In this document: positions 44,435 to 52,597 of the stretch, piece by piece
How positions within the stretch are numbered: the stretch's first letter is position 1
Layout: each line of letters opens with the position of its first letter
From: Pseudoruegeria sp. SHC-113
Lineage (GTDB): Bacteria > Pseudomonadota > Alphaproteobacteria > Rhodobacterales > Rhodobacteraceae
DNA: 64,000 bases
Assembly (NCBI RefSeq): GCF_025376885.1
Contig: NZ_JAHUBR010000001.1
Span: forward strand, 992,001-1,056,000
Reading direction: 5' to 3'
Program-made: the position numbers and the translations under genes
The notes under the pieces: generated by a model
What the model saw: the letters and a program-made list of their open reading frames with translations, nothing else
Databases searched by the model: none
What the model was told of the DNA's origin: nothing

Positions 44435-46727
44435 CGCGAATTCCGTCGCCACCGACAATATCGCAGTGATCTGGATCGACGATCTGATCGACGTCTTTAC
44501 ATGGCGCGAAGCCTTTGGCGTGCGCATCCAGACGCCGAACCTCGATCGCTTCATGGCGCGGGGCGTGCGCTTCAAAAACGCCTATGCCACCGTGCCGCTC
44601 TGCGCGCCCTGCCGCGCGGAGCTTGCCACCGGGCTTTCGCCGTTTCGCACCGGGCTTGTGGATCTCAACCGGCTCTGGCGCGATGTGCTGCCGCCCACCG
44701 AAGGCTGGCAATACGATCTGCGCCGGGCCGGTTTTGAAACCTTCACCACCGGCAAGACGGATGGCACCTACAAGCCGATGCCGGAGGCCTACCGCCGCGT
44801 GCTCTTCCACACCGACGCCCCCGCGCAGGCGCGTGGCAACCGCAAGGGCTACAAGGAATACTGGCACACCGGCCCCGGCATCAAGGGCATCAACCACCCC
44901 GAGGACGACGGCAGTCAGGATGATCGGCTCTATGATTATTGGGTGGCGCAGAACGCCATCGATCACCTCGCTCGGGTCGATCCAAAGAAGCGTCACCTGA
45001 TCCAGCTGGGCTTCCAGCACCCGCATTACGATCTCGTCTGCCCGGATCGCTTCTACCAGATGTATGACGCGAGCCAGATCCGCTGGCCCGACATCGCCGA
45101 AGAGGCCGATTTCCACGGCCCCGCCTCCAACATGGCCGTCTATGAAGCGGCCTATATCGCCAATGGCCAGTTCACCCCCGAACGCGCGGGCGAGGACGGC
45201 TGGCGGCAGGTGGTGCGCGGCTATTTCGCCGCCTGCTCCCACATGGATCACGAGCTGGGCCGTTTCCTCGACGCGCTGGAGGCCTCGCCCATCGGGCAGA
45301 ACACCACGGTTGTGCTGTTGTCCGACAATGGCTTCAACCTCGGCAACCACGACAGTTTCCACAAGATGAGCCAATGGGACAGCGCCGCCCATGTGCCGCT
45401 CGGGATCTGGTCGCCGCGGATGAAGGCGGGGCAGGAGATTGCGCTGCCGGTCTCGCTGCACAATCTGCCCAAGACGATCATGCAGCTTGCAGGGCTGCCG
45501 CCGCGCACGCATTGGACCTCGGGCCAGAGCCTGCTGCCGCTGATCGATGAGAGCTTCGGCAGCTTTGACACCAGCAAATCCCCGATCACCTGCGTCTTCG
45601 GCACACTCTCGGTGCGCCCTTCGGTGGAGGGGCTGCAGCACCTGCGTTACTTCCGCTACCCGAACGGCGAAGAGCATGTCTATGACGTGGAGAATGACCC
45701 CGGCGAGACGGAGAACCTGATCGAAACCGCCCCCATCGAGGTGCTGCGTAGCGAGCTTGTGCGCGGGGCGCTGGAGCTGGGGCTCGATCTGCGCGGCATG
45801 GAGGATCCGGCCAGCGGCGTGAACGCGATGATGGCGGTGGATGGCACCGTGGTCCTGCGTGGCGGGGTGGCGAACAATGATTACTGGGCCTATGGCGCGG
45901 ATGCCGAGAAGATCGAAGAGGAAAAGGACGGCGGCACCGATACGCTCTGGTACATGGGCGGGCCGGATGATTACGTGCTGCGCGCGCCTGCCAACGTGGA
46001 GAAGATCCGCATCGCCACCGTCGTGGCTCGCAACGAGCAGCCCCGCGATGAGCCCCGCCGCATCGCCATCGTCGCCCACCCCGAAAGCCCCATCGAGTTT
46101 GAAACCAGCGAGCGCGTGGTGGTGGATGTGACGGGCTCCAACGGCGATGACGTGATGTACGGCCCCAAATATGACGGCGCGCGGTTTCTGGGCGGCAAGG
46201 GCAATGATCGCCTGATCGCGCGCTCCAAACGCTCCAAGTCGCGCCACCATTTCGAGGGCGGCGAGGGGCATGACTACCTCTTCGGTGGCAAGGGGGCGGA
46301 TTACCTGCACGGCGGCACCGGCAACGATGAGATCCACGGCCGCGAGGGCAAGAACGTGATCCACGGCGGCCATGGCAACGATGTGATCTTCGACGGCCCC
46401 GGCGCAAGCCAGATCCACACCGGCCCCGGGCGCAACCGGGTGGTGTCGGACAGCGGCAAGGACGTGATCCACGTCGGCTCCGGCGAAAACGACATCACCC
46501 TGGGCAGCGACGCGAGCCTTTTGCACATCGCCTATGGCGGGCTGACGCGGGTCACCGGGTTCAAACCGGGCGACGTGTTGAACCTCGAAAGCTGGCCCGC
46601 CGCGCCGGAGGTTGTGGCCGAGGGCGAAGGCCTGCGGCTGTCGCTCGGGGGCGCCCATGTCTGCCTGCTGGATTTCGCCGAGGAGGCCGCGCTTGTCGAC
46701 GCGCTGCGCCTGCCGGCTTTTGCCTGA
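44424..46727 (+). CDS. Type I sulfatase with C-terminal hemolysin-type calcium-binding repeats
   Basis: A 767-residue protein. The sulfatase domain (about 1-480) opens with IAVIWIDDLIDVF (metal Asp19/Asp20) and has the core motif CAPCRAELATG at residues 60-70, in which Cys60 would be converted to formylglycine (C-x-P-x-R-x4-TG); LLSDNGFNLGNHD supplies further metal ligands. Residues about 570-695 carry degenerate RTX nonapeptides (GGKGNDRLI, GGEGHDYLF, GGKGADYLH, GGTGNDEIH, GGHGNDVIF). RTX tails go with type I secretion, in line with the absent signal peptide. ATG 44424 has GAGG nine bases before it. It presumably removes sulfate from an extracellular glycan; its maturation enzyme and exporter are not in the window. 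Confidence 0.9.
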   Translation: MGFDANSVATDNIAVIWIDDLIDVFTWREAFGVRIQTPNLDRFMARGVRFKNAYATVPLCAPCRAELATGLSPFRTGLVDLNRLWRDVLPPTEGWQYDLRRAGFETFTTGKTDGTYKPMPEAYRRVLFHTDAPAQARGNRKGYKEYWHTGPGIKGINHPEDDGSQDDRLYDYWVAQNAIDHLARVDPKKRHLIQLGFQHPHYDLVCPDRFYQMYDASQIRWPDIAEEADFHGPASNMAVYEAAYIANGQFTPERAGEDGWRQVVRGYFAACSHMDHELGRFLDALEASPIGQNTTVVLLSDNGFNLGNHDSFHKMSQWDSAAHVPLGIWSPRMKAGQEIALPVSLHNLPKTIMQLAGLPPRTHWTSGQSLLPLIDESFGSFDTSKSPITCVFGTLSVRPSVEGLQHLRYFRYPNGEEHVYDVENDPGETENLIETAPIEVLRSELVRGALELGLDLRGMEDPASGVNAMMAVDGTVVLRGGVANNDYWAYGADAEKIEEEKDGGTDTLWYMGGPDDYVLRAPANVEKIRIATVVARNEQPRDEPRRIAIVAHPESPIEFETSERVVVDVTGSNGDDVMYGPKYDGARFLGGKGNDRLIARSKRSKSRHHFEGGEGHDYLFGGKGADYLHGGTGNDEIHGREGKNVIHGGHGNDVIFDGPGASQIHTGPGRNRVVSDSGKDVIHVGSGENDITLGSDASLLHIAYGGLTRVTGFKPGDVLNLESWPAAPEVVAEGEGLRLSLGGAHVCLLDFAEEAALVDALRLPAFA

Positions 46728-46772
46728 TCGGATGCATTGTGATGAATGAGTGGAGCAAAGGATTGCCGAGCG

Positions 46773-47915
46773 ATGGCTGAGGCGTTTGACCCGCAGGCGC
46801 TGTTATTGCCCGGCGTTGAAGTGATCGAAAATGCCGTTGTTGTGCCTTGGGGGCCGGAGCGCAAACGCGGCATCGCGCGGCCTGCGGGGGTGTTCTACCC
46901 GGATGGCACCCTCTGCGACGCCGCAACATGCCTGCGCTCCTTCGGGCGGCCCACGACGCTGCCCACGGGCTTTCCCGACGCAAGCGAGATCGCCGAGACG
47001 ATCCCCGGCACCCATCTGTTCGCGGGGCTGGCCTATGGCCATTTCGGCCACGCGCTGTGCGAGTCCCTTGGGCGGCTCTGGTATCTGGACCAGCCCAATG
47101 TGCAGATCGCCGGGCTCTACTTCTTCCCGAAAGCGAAAAAGTCCCGCCCGCGCAACGCGCTGTCGGGCGTCCTGCCGCTTCTGAAGGCCTTGAAGGTGCG
47201 CAAGCCGCCGATGGCCTCCAACACGCCTTTGCGGTTTGAGCGGCTCGTGGTGCCGCCGCAGGGGTTCGGCGTGCACGAGATGATCGCCGGCGCGCCGGAG
47301 TTCCGCGCCTTTGTGCGCAACCGTCTGAAGGCGGGCACGGCCACTGGGGCGGGGCGCAAGATCTACATCTCGCGCAGCCGGCTCTATTCCAAGCGCGGGC
47401 GCATTCTGCAGGAGCAGCTGATCGAGGAGCGGCTGGTGGCGGAAGGTTACGAGATCTTCCACCCCCAAGCCCATGACATAACCGAGCAGCTCGCCACCTA
47501 CCGCGCGGCCGACAGCATCATCTCCACCGACAATTCCGCGCTGCACCTCGCGGCCTTTGTCATGCCCAAGGGCGCACGGGTGGCGCTGCTGATCCGCCGG
47601 CCAGGCGACATCTACAAGGATTTCGTTCTGCAGCTGTCGCGTTTTGCCGAAACGGAGCCGGTGATTGTGGACTGCGGCACCAATTACTGGGCGCTTGAAG
47701 CCGAGCGGGTGAGTTTTAACGAGGTCTATACCGGTGTCGATTTCCCGGCGATGGGGCGGGCGCTGGCCGAGGCGGGCTTCATCAAAAATGGGGCTTGGCC
47801 GGAAGCCGACGCACGTGTGGTTGAAGACCAGATCGCGGGCTATGCCCAAGGCCTTGGCGGGCCTGTGGTGGAAGTGTTTCCTCCGGCAAGGTTGTTGAAG
47901 GGGGGGAGTGCTTAA
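46773..47915 (+). CDS. Glycosyltransferase family 61-like protein (DUF563)
   Basis: A 380-residue protein with features of the GT61 family: FAGLAYGHFGHALCESLGRLWYL (conserved GHF..E.L.R), the basic stretch KIYISRSRLYSKRGRILQ (ISR...RR), FHPQAHDITEQLATYRAADSIISTDNSALHLAAF and TNYWALE near the end. Family members add sugars in capsule or lipopolysaccharide synthesis. ATG 46773 is preferred for AAGGA/GGAG just upstream; an in-frame ATG lies at 46746. It follows the sulfatase by 45 nt on the same strand. A glycan-building enzyme beside a glycan-desulfating one suggests a shared polymer, perhaps self-made. Confidence 0.85.
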   Translation: MAEAFDPQALLLPGVEVIENAVVVPWGPERKRGIARPAGVFYPDGTLCDAATCLRSFGRPTTLPTGFPDASEIAETIPGTHLFAGLAYGHFGHALCESLGRLWYLDQPNVQIAGLYFFPKAKKSRPRNALSGVLPLLKALKVRKPPMASNTPLRFERLVVPPQGFGVHEMIAGAPEFRAFVRNRLKAGTATGAGRKIYISRSRLYSKRGRILQEQLIEERLVAEGYEIFHPQAHDITEQLATYRAADSIISTDNSALHLAAFVMPKGARVALLIRRPGDIYKDFVLQLSRFAETEPVIVDCGTNYWALEAERVSFNEVYTGVDFPAMGRALAEAGFIKNGAWPEADARVVEDQIAGYAQGLGGPVVEVFPPARLLKGGSA

Positions 47916-47923
47916 CTCTTTTT

Positions 47924-47973
47924 TGTCTGTTTCGCTAGAAACAGACACGCGCCCGCCCGCCCCATGGCGGGCG
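47924..47973. terminator. Two perfect hairpins between convergent GT61 and aldehyde dehydrogenase genes
   Basis: TGTCTGTTTC-GCTA-GAAACAGACA (47924-47947), a perfect 10-bp stem, then CGCCCGCC-CCAT-GGCGGGCG (47954-47973). A T-run precedes the first stem on the plus strand instead of following it. Likely bidirectional transcript end. Confidence 0.6.
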
Positions 47974-48006
47974 CTTAGCTCTGTGTGGGAAGCGGTCCTT
48001 TCCGCC

Positions 48007-49545
48007 TCAGAAATCAAACCTCACCCCCTGCGCGAGCGGCAGCTCCGCCGAGTAGTTCACGGTGTTCGTTTGCCGCCGCATATAGGCCTTCCACGCGTCT
48101 GAGCCGCTCTCGCGCCCGCCGCCGGTTTCCTTCTCGCCGCCGAAGGCTCCGCCGATCTCGGCCCCAGATGGCCCGATGTTGACGTTGGCAATGCCGCAAT
48201 CCGATCCCGCGGCCGAAACGAAAGCCTCCGCCTCGCGCATGTCGCGGGTGAAGATGCAGGAGGAAAGCCCCTGCGGCACGCCATTCTGCATCGCCATAGC
48301 GCTGTCGAAGTCCTCGTAGCCCATGACGTAGAGAATGGGCGCGAAGGTCTCGTGTTGAACGATTTCACTCTGGGCGGGCATCTCCACGATGGCCGGCGCG
48401 TGGTAGGCCCCGCCCTGCGGCACACCCGACGCGCAAGCCGCGCCGCCATGCACCGTGCCGCCCTGCGCCCGCGCTGCTTCCAGCGCGGCCTGCATCGCGT
48501 CCGCCGCGCCCTGATCCACCAGCGGGCCGACGAGCGTGGCCGGGTCCAGCGGCGAGCCGATGGGCAGGCTTGCGTAGGCTTTCACCAGTTTCGCCACCAG
48601 ATCGGCGCGCAAGCTCTCGTGCACGATCAGACGGCGCAGGGAGGTGCAGCGCTGCCCGGCGGTGCCCACGGCGGAAAAGACGATGGCGCGCACGGCCATG
48701 TCCAGATCCGCCGACGGGGCCACGATCATCGCGTTGTTGCCGCCCAGCTCAAGGATCGAGCGGCCAAAGCGCGCCGCCACTTTCGGGGCCACGGCGCGGC
48801 CCATGCGGGTGGATCCTGTGGCCGAGATCACCGGCACATCCGCGCTATCCACTAGCGCTTCGCCCAGTCCCGCGCCGCCGATCACCACGTGGTGCAATCC
48901 CTCCGGCGCATCGCCAAACCGCGCCAGCGCGCGCATGAAAATGGCCTCGCAGGCCAGCGCGGTGAGGGGTGTTTTCTCGCTCGGCTTCCAGATCACCGGA
49001 TCGCCGCAAACCAGCGCCAGCGCCGTGTTCCAGCTCCAGACCGCGACCGGGAAGTTGAAGGCCGTGATCACGCCCACCGGGCCGACCGGGTGCCAGCTTT
49101 CCATCATCCGGTGGCCGGGGCGTTCGGAGGCGATCGTGAGGCCATAGAGCTGGCGCGACAGCCCGACCGCGAAATCGCAGATGTCGATCATCTCCTGCAC
49201 CTCTCCAAGCCCTTCGGAGCGGATCTTGCCCGCCTCAAGCGAGACGAGAAGGCCCAAAGGCTCTTTCGCGGCGCGCAGCTCTTCGCCGAGCAGCCGCACC
49301 AATTCGCCCCGGCGTGGGGCGGGCACGCTGCGCCACTGCAGGAAGGCCGATTGCGCAGCGGCAATCACGCTCACCATATCGGATTGCGGGGTTTCATGGA
49401 CCTCCGCCAGAAGGCTCCCGTCAATCGGGGAGCGCACCGGCAGGCTGCCGCCGCTGATGTGTTTGGCATCGATCGCCAGTGCCGCGCGGCAGGCCTCCAA
49501 GGCTTGGGCGACGGTTTCGGTTTTGACTTGGGTCATCTCGTTCAT
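48007..49545 (-). CDS. Aldehyde dehydrogenase, ALDH7/aminoadipate-semialdehyde type
   Basis: A 512-residue NAD-dependent aldehyde dehydrogenase. Conserved elements: [38 protein letters not shown], catalytic Glu in [11 protein letters not shown], and catalytic Cys in [46 protein letters not shown] is characteristic of the ALDH7/piperideine-6-carboxylate dehydrogenase branch. It would oxidise allysine (aminoadipate semialdehyde) to aminoadipate in lysine breakdown. ATG 49545 overlaps the preceding dehydrogenase stop as ATGA; an ATG nine bases later is possible. Confidence 0.9.
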   Translation of the reverse strand: MNEMTQVKTETVAQALEACRAALAIDAKHISGGSLPVRSPIDGSLLAEVHETPQSDMVSVIAAAQSAFLQWRSVPAPRRGELVRLLGEELRAAKEPLGLLVSLEAGKIRSEGLGEVQEMIDICDFAVGLSRQLYGLTIASERPGHRMMESWHPVGPVGVITAFNFPVAVWSWNTALALVCGDPVIWKPSEKTPLTALACEAIFMRALARFGDAPEGLHHVVIGGAGLGEALVDSADVPVISATGSTRMGRAVAPKVAARFGRSILELGGNNAMIVAPSADLDMAVRAIVFSAVGTAGQRCTSLRRLIVHESLRADLVAKLVKAYASLPIGSPLDPATLVGPLVDQGAADAMQAALEAARAQGGTVHGGAACASGVPQGGAYHAPAIVEMPAQSEIVQHETFAPILYVMGYEDFDSAMAMQNGVPQGLSSCIFTRDMREAEAFVSAAGSDCGIANVNIGPSGAEIGGAFGGEKETGGGRESGSDAWKAYMRRQTNTVNYSAELPLAQGVRFDF

Positions 49546-50645
49546 GCGGCCCCCTTGAGCTCGGTTACGGTGCCAGCCCGGTAGAGCTGGCCAAAATCGG
49601 TGGCGAGGAAATCGGAAAGCCGGACCTGCTCCTGCGACAGGAAGCCCGCCTGCGGCAGCACACCTTTCCGTAGAAGCTCCACCACGCTGCAAATGCCGGC
49701 GGCCGTGGTGATCTGGATCGCGCTCCAATGCTGGCCGTTCACCTCCCTCGCGTAGGTCTTGTTGAGGAAACTGTGCTCGCGCAGCGCGCCATCGATCAGC
49801 CCTGTGGCGGTGCAATGCACGATCACCACGTCCTGATCGGTGCGGGGCAGGGCGGCCTCGAAGATCTCTTTCATCAGGTCGCGTCTGGCCTCAAGCCGCA
49901 GATCCTGCAGCAGCAGCTTCACCACGTCCCGGTGGCCGGGGTAGCGGATGGTGCGATAGCTCACGCTGCGCGCCTTCCCGGCGAGCGTTTCGGCCAGCGT
50001 GCCCAGCCCGCCGGAGGTGTTGAAACACTCGTAATCCACCCCGTCGAGGCTGAAGGCTTCCAGCCCCTCAAGCGGGGCAAGCCTCTGCAGGCTGCCGCCC
50101 ACGATGGCTTCGCAGGGGTTGCAATACTCGTTGATCAGCCCGTCGGTGGACCATGTGAGATTGTATTTCAGCGTATTCGTCGGGAACTGCGGCAGCGCGC
50201 CGACGCGCAAGGAGAGCGTGTGCAAGTCGTCAAACCGCGCGGCCAGATCCGCGCCCGCGATGCCCACGAAGCCCGGCGCCAGCCCGCATTGCGGCATGAA
50301 GGCGGTTTGCGCGCCGTCCGCCAGTTGGCGCACGGCTTTAGTGGCGGCCACGTCTTCGGTCAGGTCGAAGTAATGCGCCCCGGCGCGTTTGGCGCCTGCG
50401 GCGATGCTTGGGGTGAGGAAGAAGGGCGCGGCGCTGATGACCGCGTCGCAATCGGCAAGGGCTTCGGCCACGCTCGCGGCATCGGCCCCATCGACCTGCC
50501 GCATCACCGCGCCGGGGATGTCGAGCCGCTTCAGGGCCGCAAGATCGCTGTCCGCGATCACCACCCGGTAGTTGCGCGATGCCGATAGAAAGGCTGCGAT
50601 CGTTTGCCCGATCTTGCCCGCGCCCATGATGCAGACTGTCCACAT
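49542..50645 (-). CDS. L-lysine 6-dehydrogenase / saccharopine dehydrogenase-like protein
   Basis: A 367-residue NAD(P)-dependent enzyme with N-terminal Rossmann motif [14 protein letters not shown]. The central and C-terminal parts follow the lysine 6-dehydrogenase pattern: [66 protein letters not shown] and [21 protein letters not shown]. Product would be allysine/piperideine-6-carboxylate, which the coupled ALDH7 enzyme then oxidises. GGAGGAGATC precedes the ATG. Saccharopine dehydrogenase in a saccharopine route is the alternative; no lysine-ketoglutarate reductase gene is nearby, which favours direct deamination. Confidence 0.82.
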   Translation of the reverse strand: MWTVCIMGAGKIGQTIAAFLSASRNYRVVIADSDLAALKRLDIPGAVMRQVDGADAASVAEALADCDAVISAAPFFLTPSIAAGAKRAGAHYFDLTEDVAATKAVRQLADGAQTAFMPQCGLAPGFVGIAGADLAARFDDLHTLSLRVGALPQFPTNTLKYNLTWSTDGLINEYCNPCEAIVGGSLQRLAPLEGLEAFSLDGVDYECFNTSGGLGTLAETLAGKARSVSYRTIRYPGHRDVVKLLLQDLRLEARRDLMKEIFEAALPRTDQDVVIVHCTATGLIDGALREHSFLNKTYAREVNGQHWSAIQITTAAGICSVVELLRKGVLPQAGFLSQEQVRLSDFLATDFGQLYRAGTVTELKGAA

Positions 50646-50753
50646 CCCGAGATCTCCTCCTGTTGCCTCAGCTTCAGGCTGCGCCCGGAGATGTGCGGGG
50701 GGTATCAGGTAAAGTGTCGGATACGCTTTATGTGGCTGTGTTTTTGCCGGTTT

Positions 50754-51269
50754 TTACGGCAAATCGTCGGAGGCAATCCCAAATTGCTCCGTGATCCGCT
50801 GCGCCGTCTCGTCATAGCGGCGGTCAAAGCGGCTGCCGAAGACGATGGAGGTCTTCGTGCGCAGCACCCCCGGCATTTCGCCGATTTCATCCACGATGGC
50901 GTCCAAATCCTCGATCCCCGGCGCTTCAAGTTGTAGGAAAAGATCGAACTCCCCATTGATCGACAGGCAGACCCGTGCCTCGGTGTATTGCGAAAGGCGC
51001 TGGATGATCTTGCGGGTTTCGGGCTGCTTTACCTCAATCAACACAAGGGCTTGGATGCCTTTGCTGCCGGGGGCCTGCGCCAGAACCACGGAATAGCCTG
51101 CAATCACGCCTTCGCGTTCCAGCCGGCTGATGCGCTCATGCACGGTGGAGCGCGGCACGCCGAGGCGCGCCGCGAGGGTGGAGGTGCTTTGCCGCGCGTT
51201 GCGCTGCAACTCGGCGATGATGCGTCGGTCCAGCGCGTCGCGGAACCATGTGGGGGCGGAATTCGTCAT
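50754..51269 (-). CDS. Lrp/AsnC family transcriptional regulator
   Basis: A 171-residue regulator: helix-turn-helix LDRRIIAELQRNARQSTSTLAARLGVPRSTVHERISRLEREGVIAGY (about 14-60), followed by the ligand-binding RAM domain (VLIEVKQPETRKIIQRLSQY, GEFDLFLQLEAPGIEDLDAIVDEIG). It lies 108 nt upstream of, and on the same strand as, the lysine dehydrogenase gene, so it is probably its amino-acid-responsive activator; lysine is the inferred ligand. The gap between them (50646-50753) has room for the controlled promoter. Confidence 0.92.
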   Translation of the reverse strand: MTNSAPTWFRDALDRRIIAELQRNARQSTSTLAARLGVPRSTVHERISRLEREGVIAGYSVVLAQAPGSKGIQALVLIEVKQPETRKIIQRLSQYTEARVCLSINGEFDLFLQLEAPGIEDLDAIVDEIGEMPGVLRTKTSIVFGSRFDRRYDETAQRITEQFGIASDDLP

Positions 51270-51302
51270 CCTGTCAGGATGCGCGCAAATCCCGGCAGTC
51301 TG

Positions 51303-52472
51303 TCAAGCCCGCGCGGCAGACCACTCAAGCCCCCGGATCGCACCGCGCAGTTCCGCCAGCCCGCGCAGGCGGCCAACGGCGGGGTAGCCCGGCGTGCTCT
51401 CGCGGCCCAGATCGGTGAGGATCTTGTGGCCGTGATCGGGGCGCATCGGGATCTGAACCCCGCGCGCCTTTTCCGCCGAAAGCAGGCCGGTGAGCACGGC
51501 CATCATGTCCAGATCGCCGGCCAGATGGGCGTCCTCGTGGAAAGAGCGCGGATCGCTCTCCCGCTTGGTGGCGCGCAGGTGGGCGAAATGGATGCGCGGG
51601 GCCAGCGCCGCGATCATGGCGGGCAGGTCATTGTCGGCCCGCACGCCCAGCGAACCGGTGCAGAAGGTGAAGCCGTTTTCCGGCGTGTCCACCATGGCGG
51701 CAATGTCTTGCAGATCGGTAAAGGAGGACACGATGCGCGGCAGGCCAAAGAGCGGGCGGGGGGGATCGTCGGGGTGGATCGCGAGGGTGAAGCCCTCGGC
51801 CTTTGCCACCGGCACCACGATCTCAAGAAAGGCGGCGAGGCGGGCCTTCAGCCCGGCGGCGTCGATGCCCGCGTAGCGCGCCAGTTGGGCGCGGAAGCTG
51901 TCCAGCGAATAGCTTTCCTCGCTGCCCGGCAAGCCGGCGATGATGGTGGCCTGCAGCTTCGCGCGATCTTCTTCGGAGGAAGCGTCAAACCACGCCTGCG
52001 CAAGCGCCTTGTCGGCCTCGGAATAGTCGGCCTCCGCCCCTTTGCGCTGCAGGATCAACAGGTCGAACGCGGCATAGGCGGCGAAATCGAAACGCAGGGC
52101 GCGCGCGCCGTCGGGCATTTCGTAGGTCAGATCGGTGCGGGTCCAGTCGAGCACCGGCATGAAGTTGTAGCAGATCGTGCGCACGCCCTGCCGCGCCAGC
52201 CTGCGGGCCGTCTCGGCCCAGTTTTCTGCCAGCGCTTCCCAGCCGGGCGCGCCTGTCTTGATGTCCTCGTGGATCGGGATGCTTTCCACCACGGCCCAGT
52301 TCAGCCCGGCGGCCTCGATCATCGCCTTGCGCGCGGCGATTTCCTCTTCCGGCCAGACTACACCATTGGGCTGATCATGCAGCGCGGTGACGATGCCCGT
52401 GGCCCCGGCCTGCCGCACATCCGCCAGCGAAACGGGATCCTTCGGCCCGAACCAGCGCCAACATTCCTGCAT
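51303..52472 (-). CDS. uxuA: Mannonate dehydratase UxuA
   Basis: A 389-residue TIM-barrel enzyme converting D-mannonate to 2-keto-3-deoxygluconate in glucuronate breakdown. Family-typical strings: MQECWRWFGPKDPVSLADVRQAGATGIVTALH at the N-terminus, VVESIPIHEDIK, TICYNFMPVLDWTRTDL, IHPDDPPRPLFGLPRIV, FCTGSLG and MRPDHGH near the end (metal and substrate His/Asp residues). The ATG at 52472 is chosen because GGGAGGA sits six bases before it, whereas the ATG at 52478 abuts it. The gene lies alone on the minus strand, divergent from a GH31 glucosidase; the rest of the hexuronate pathway is not in the window. Confidence 0.94.
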   Translation of the reverse strand: MQECWRWFGPKDPVSLADVRQAGATGIVTALHDQPNGVVWPEEEIAARKAMIEAAGLNWAVVESIPIHEDIKTGAPGWEALAENWAETARRLARQGVRTICYNFMPVLDWTRTDLTYEMPDGARALRFDFAAYAAFDLLILQRKGAEADYSEADKALAQAWFDASSEEDRAKLQATIIAGLPGSEESYSLDSFRAQLARYAGIDAAGLKARLAAFLEIVVPVAKAEGFTLAIHPDDPPRPLFGLPRIVSSFTDLQDIAAMVDTPENGFTFCTGSLGVRADNDLPAMIAALAPRIHFAHLRATKRESDPRSFHEDAHLAGDLDMMAVLTGLLSAEKARGVQIPMRPDHGHKILTDLGRESTPGYPAVGRLRGLAELRGAIRGLEWSAARA

Positions 52473-52597
52473 GATCATTCCTCCCGCTTGTGAGTGCGGC
52501 GCCACCTAAGCCGCTGATCTGGCGAATGTCGAGAGAGAAGCGACCTTGGGTTAACTTCGCGGCTAGGCAAGCCCGCGCGCTTGGCTAGAGTGACGCC

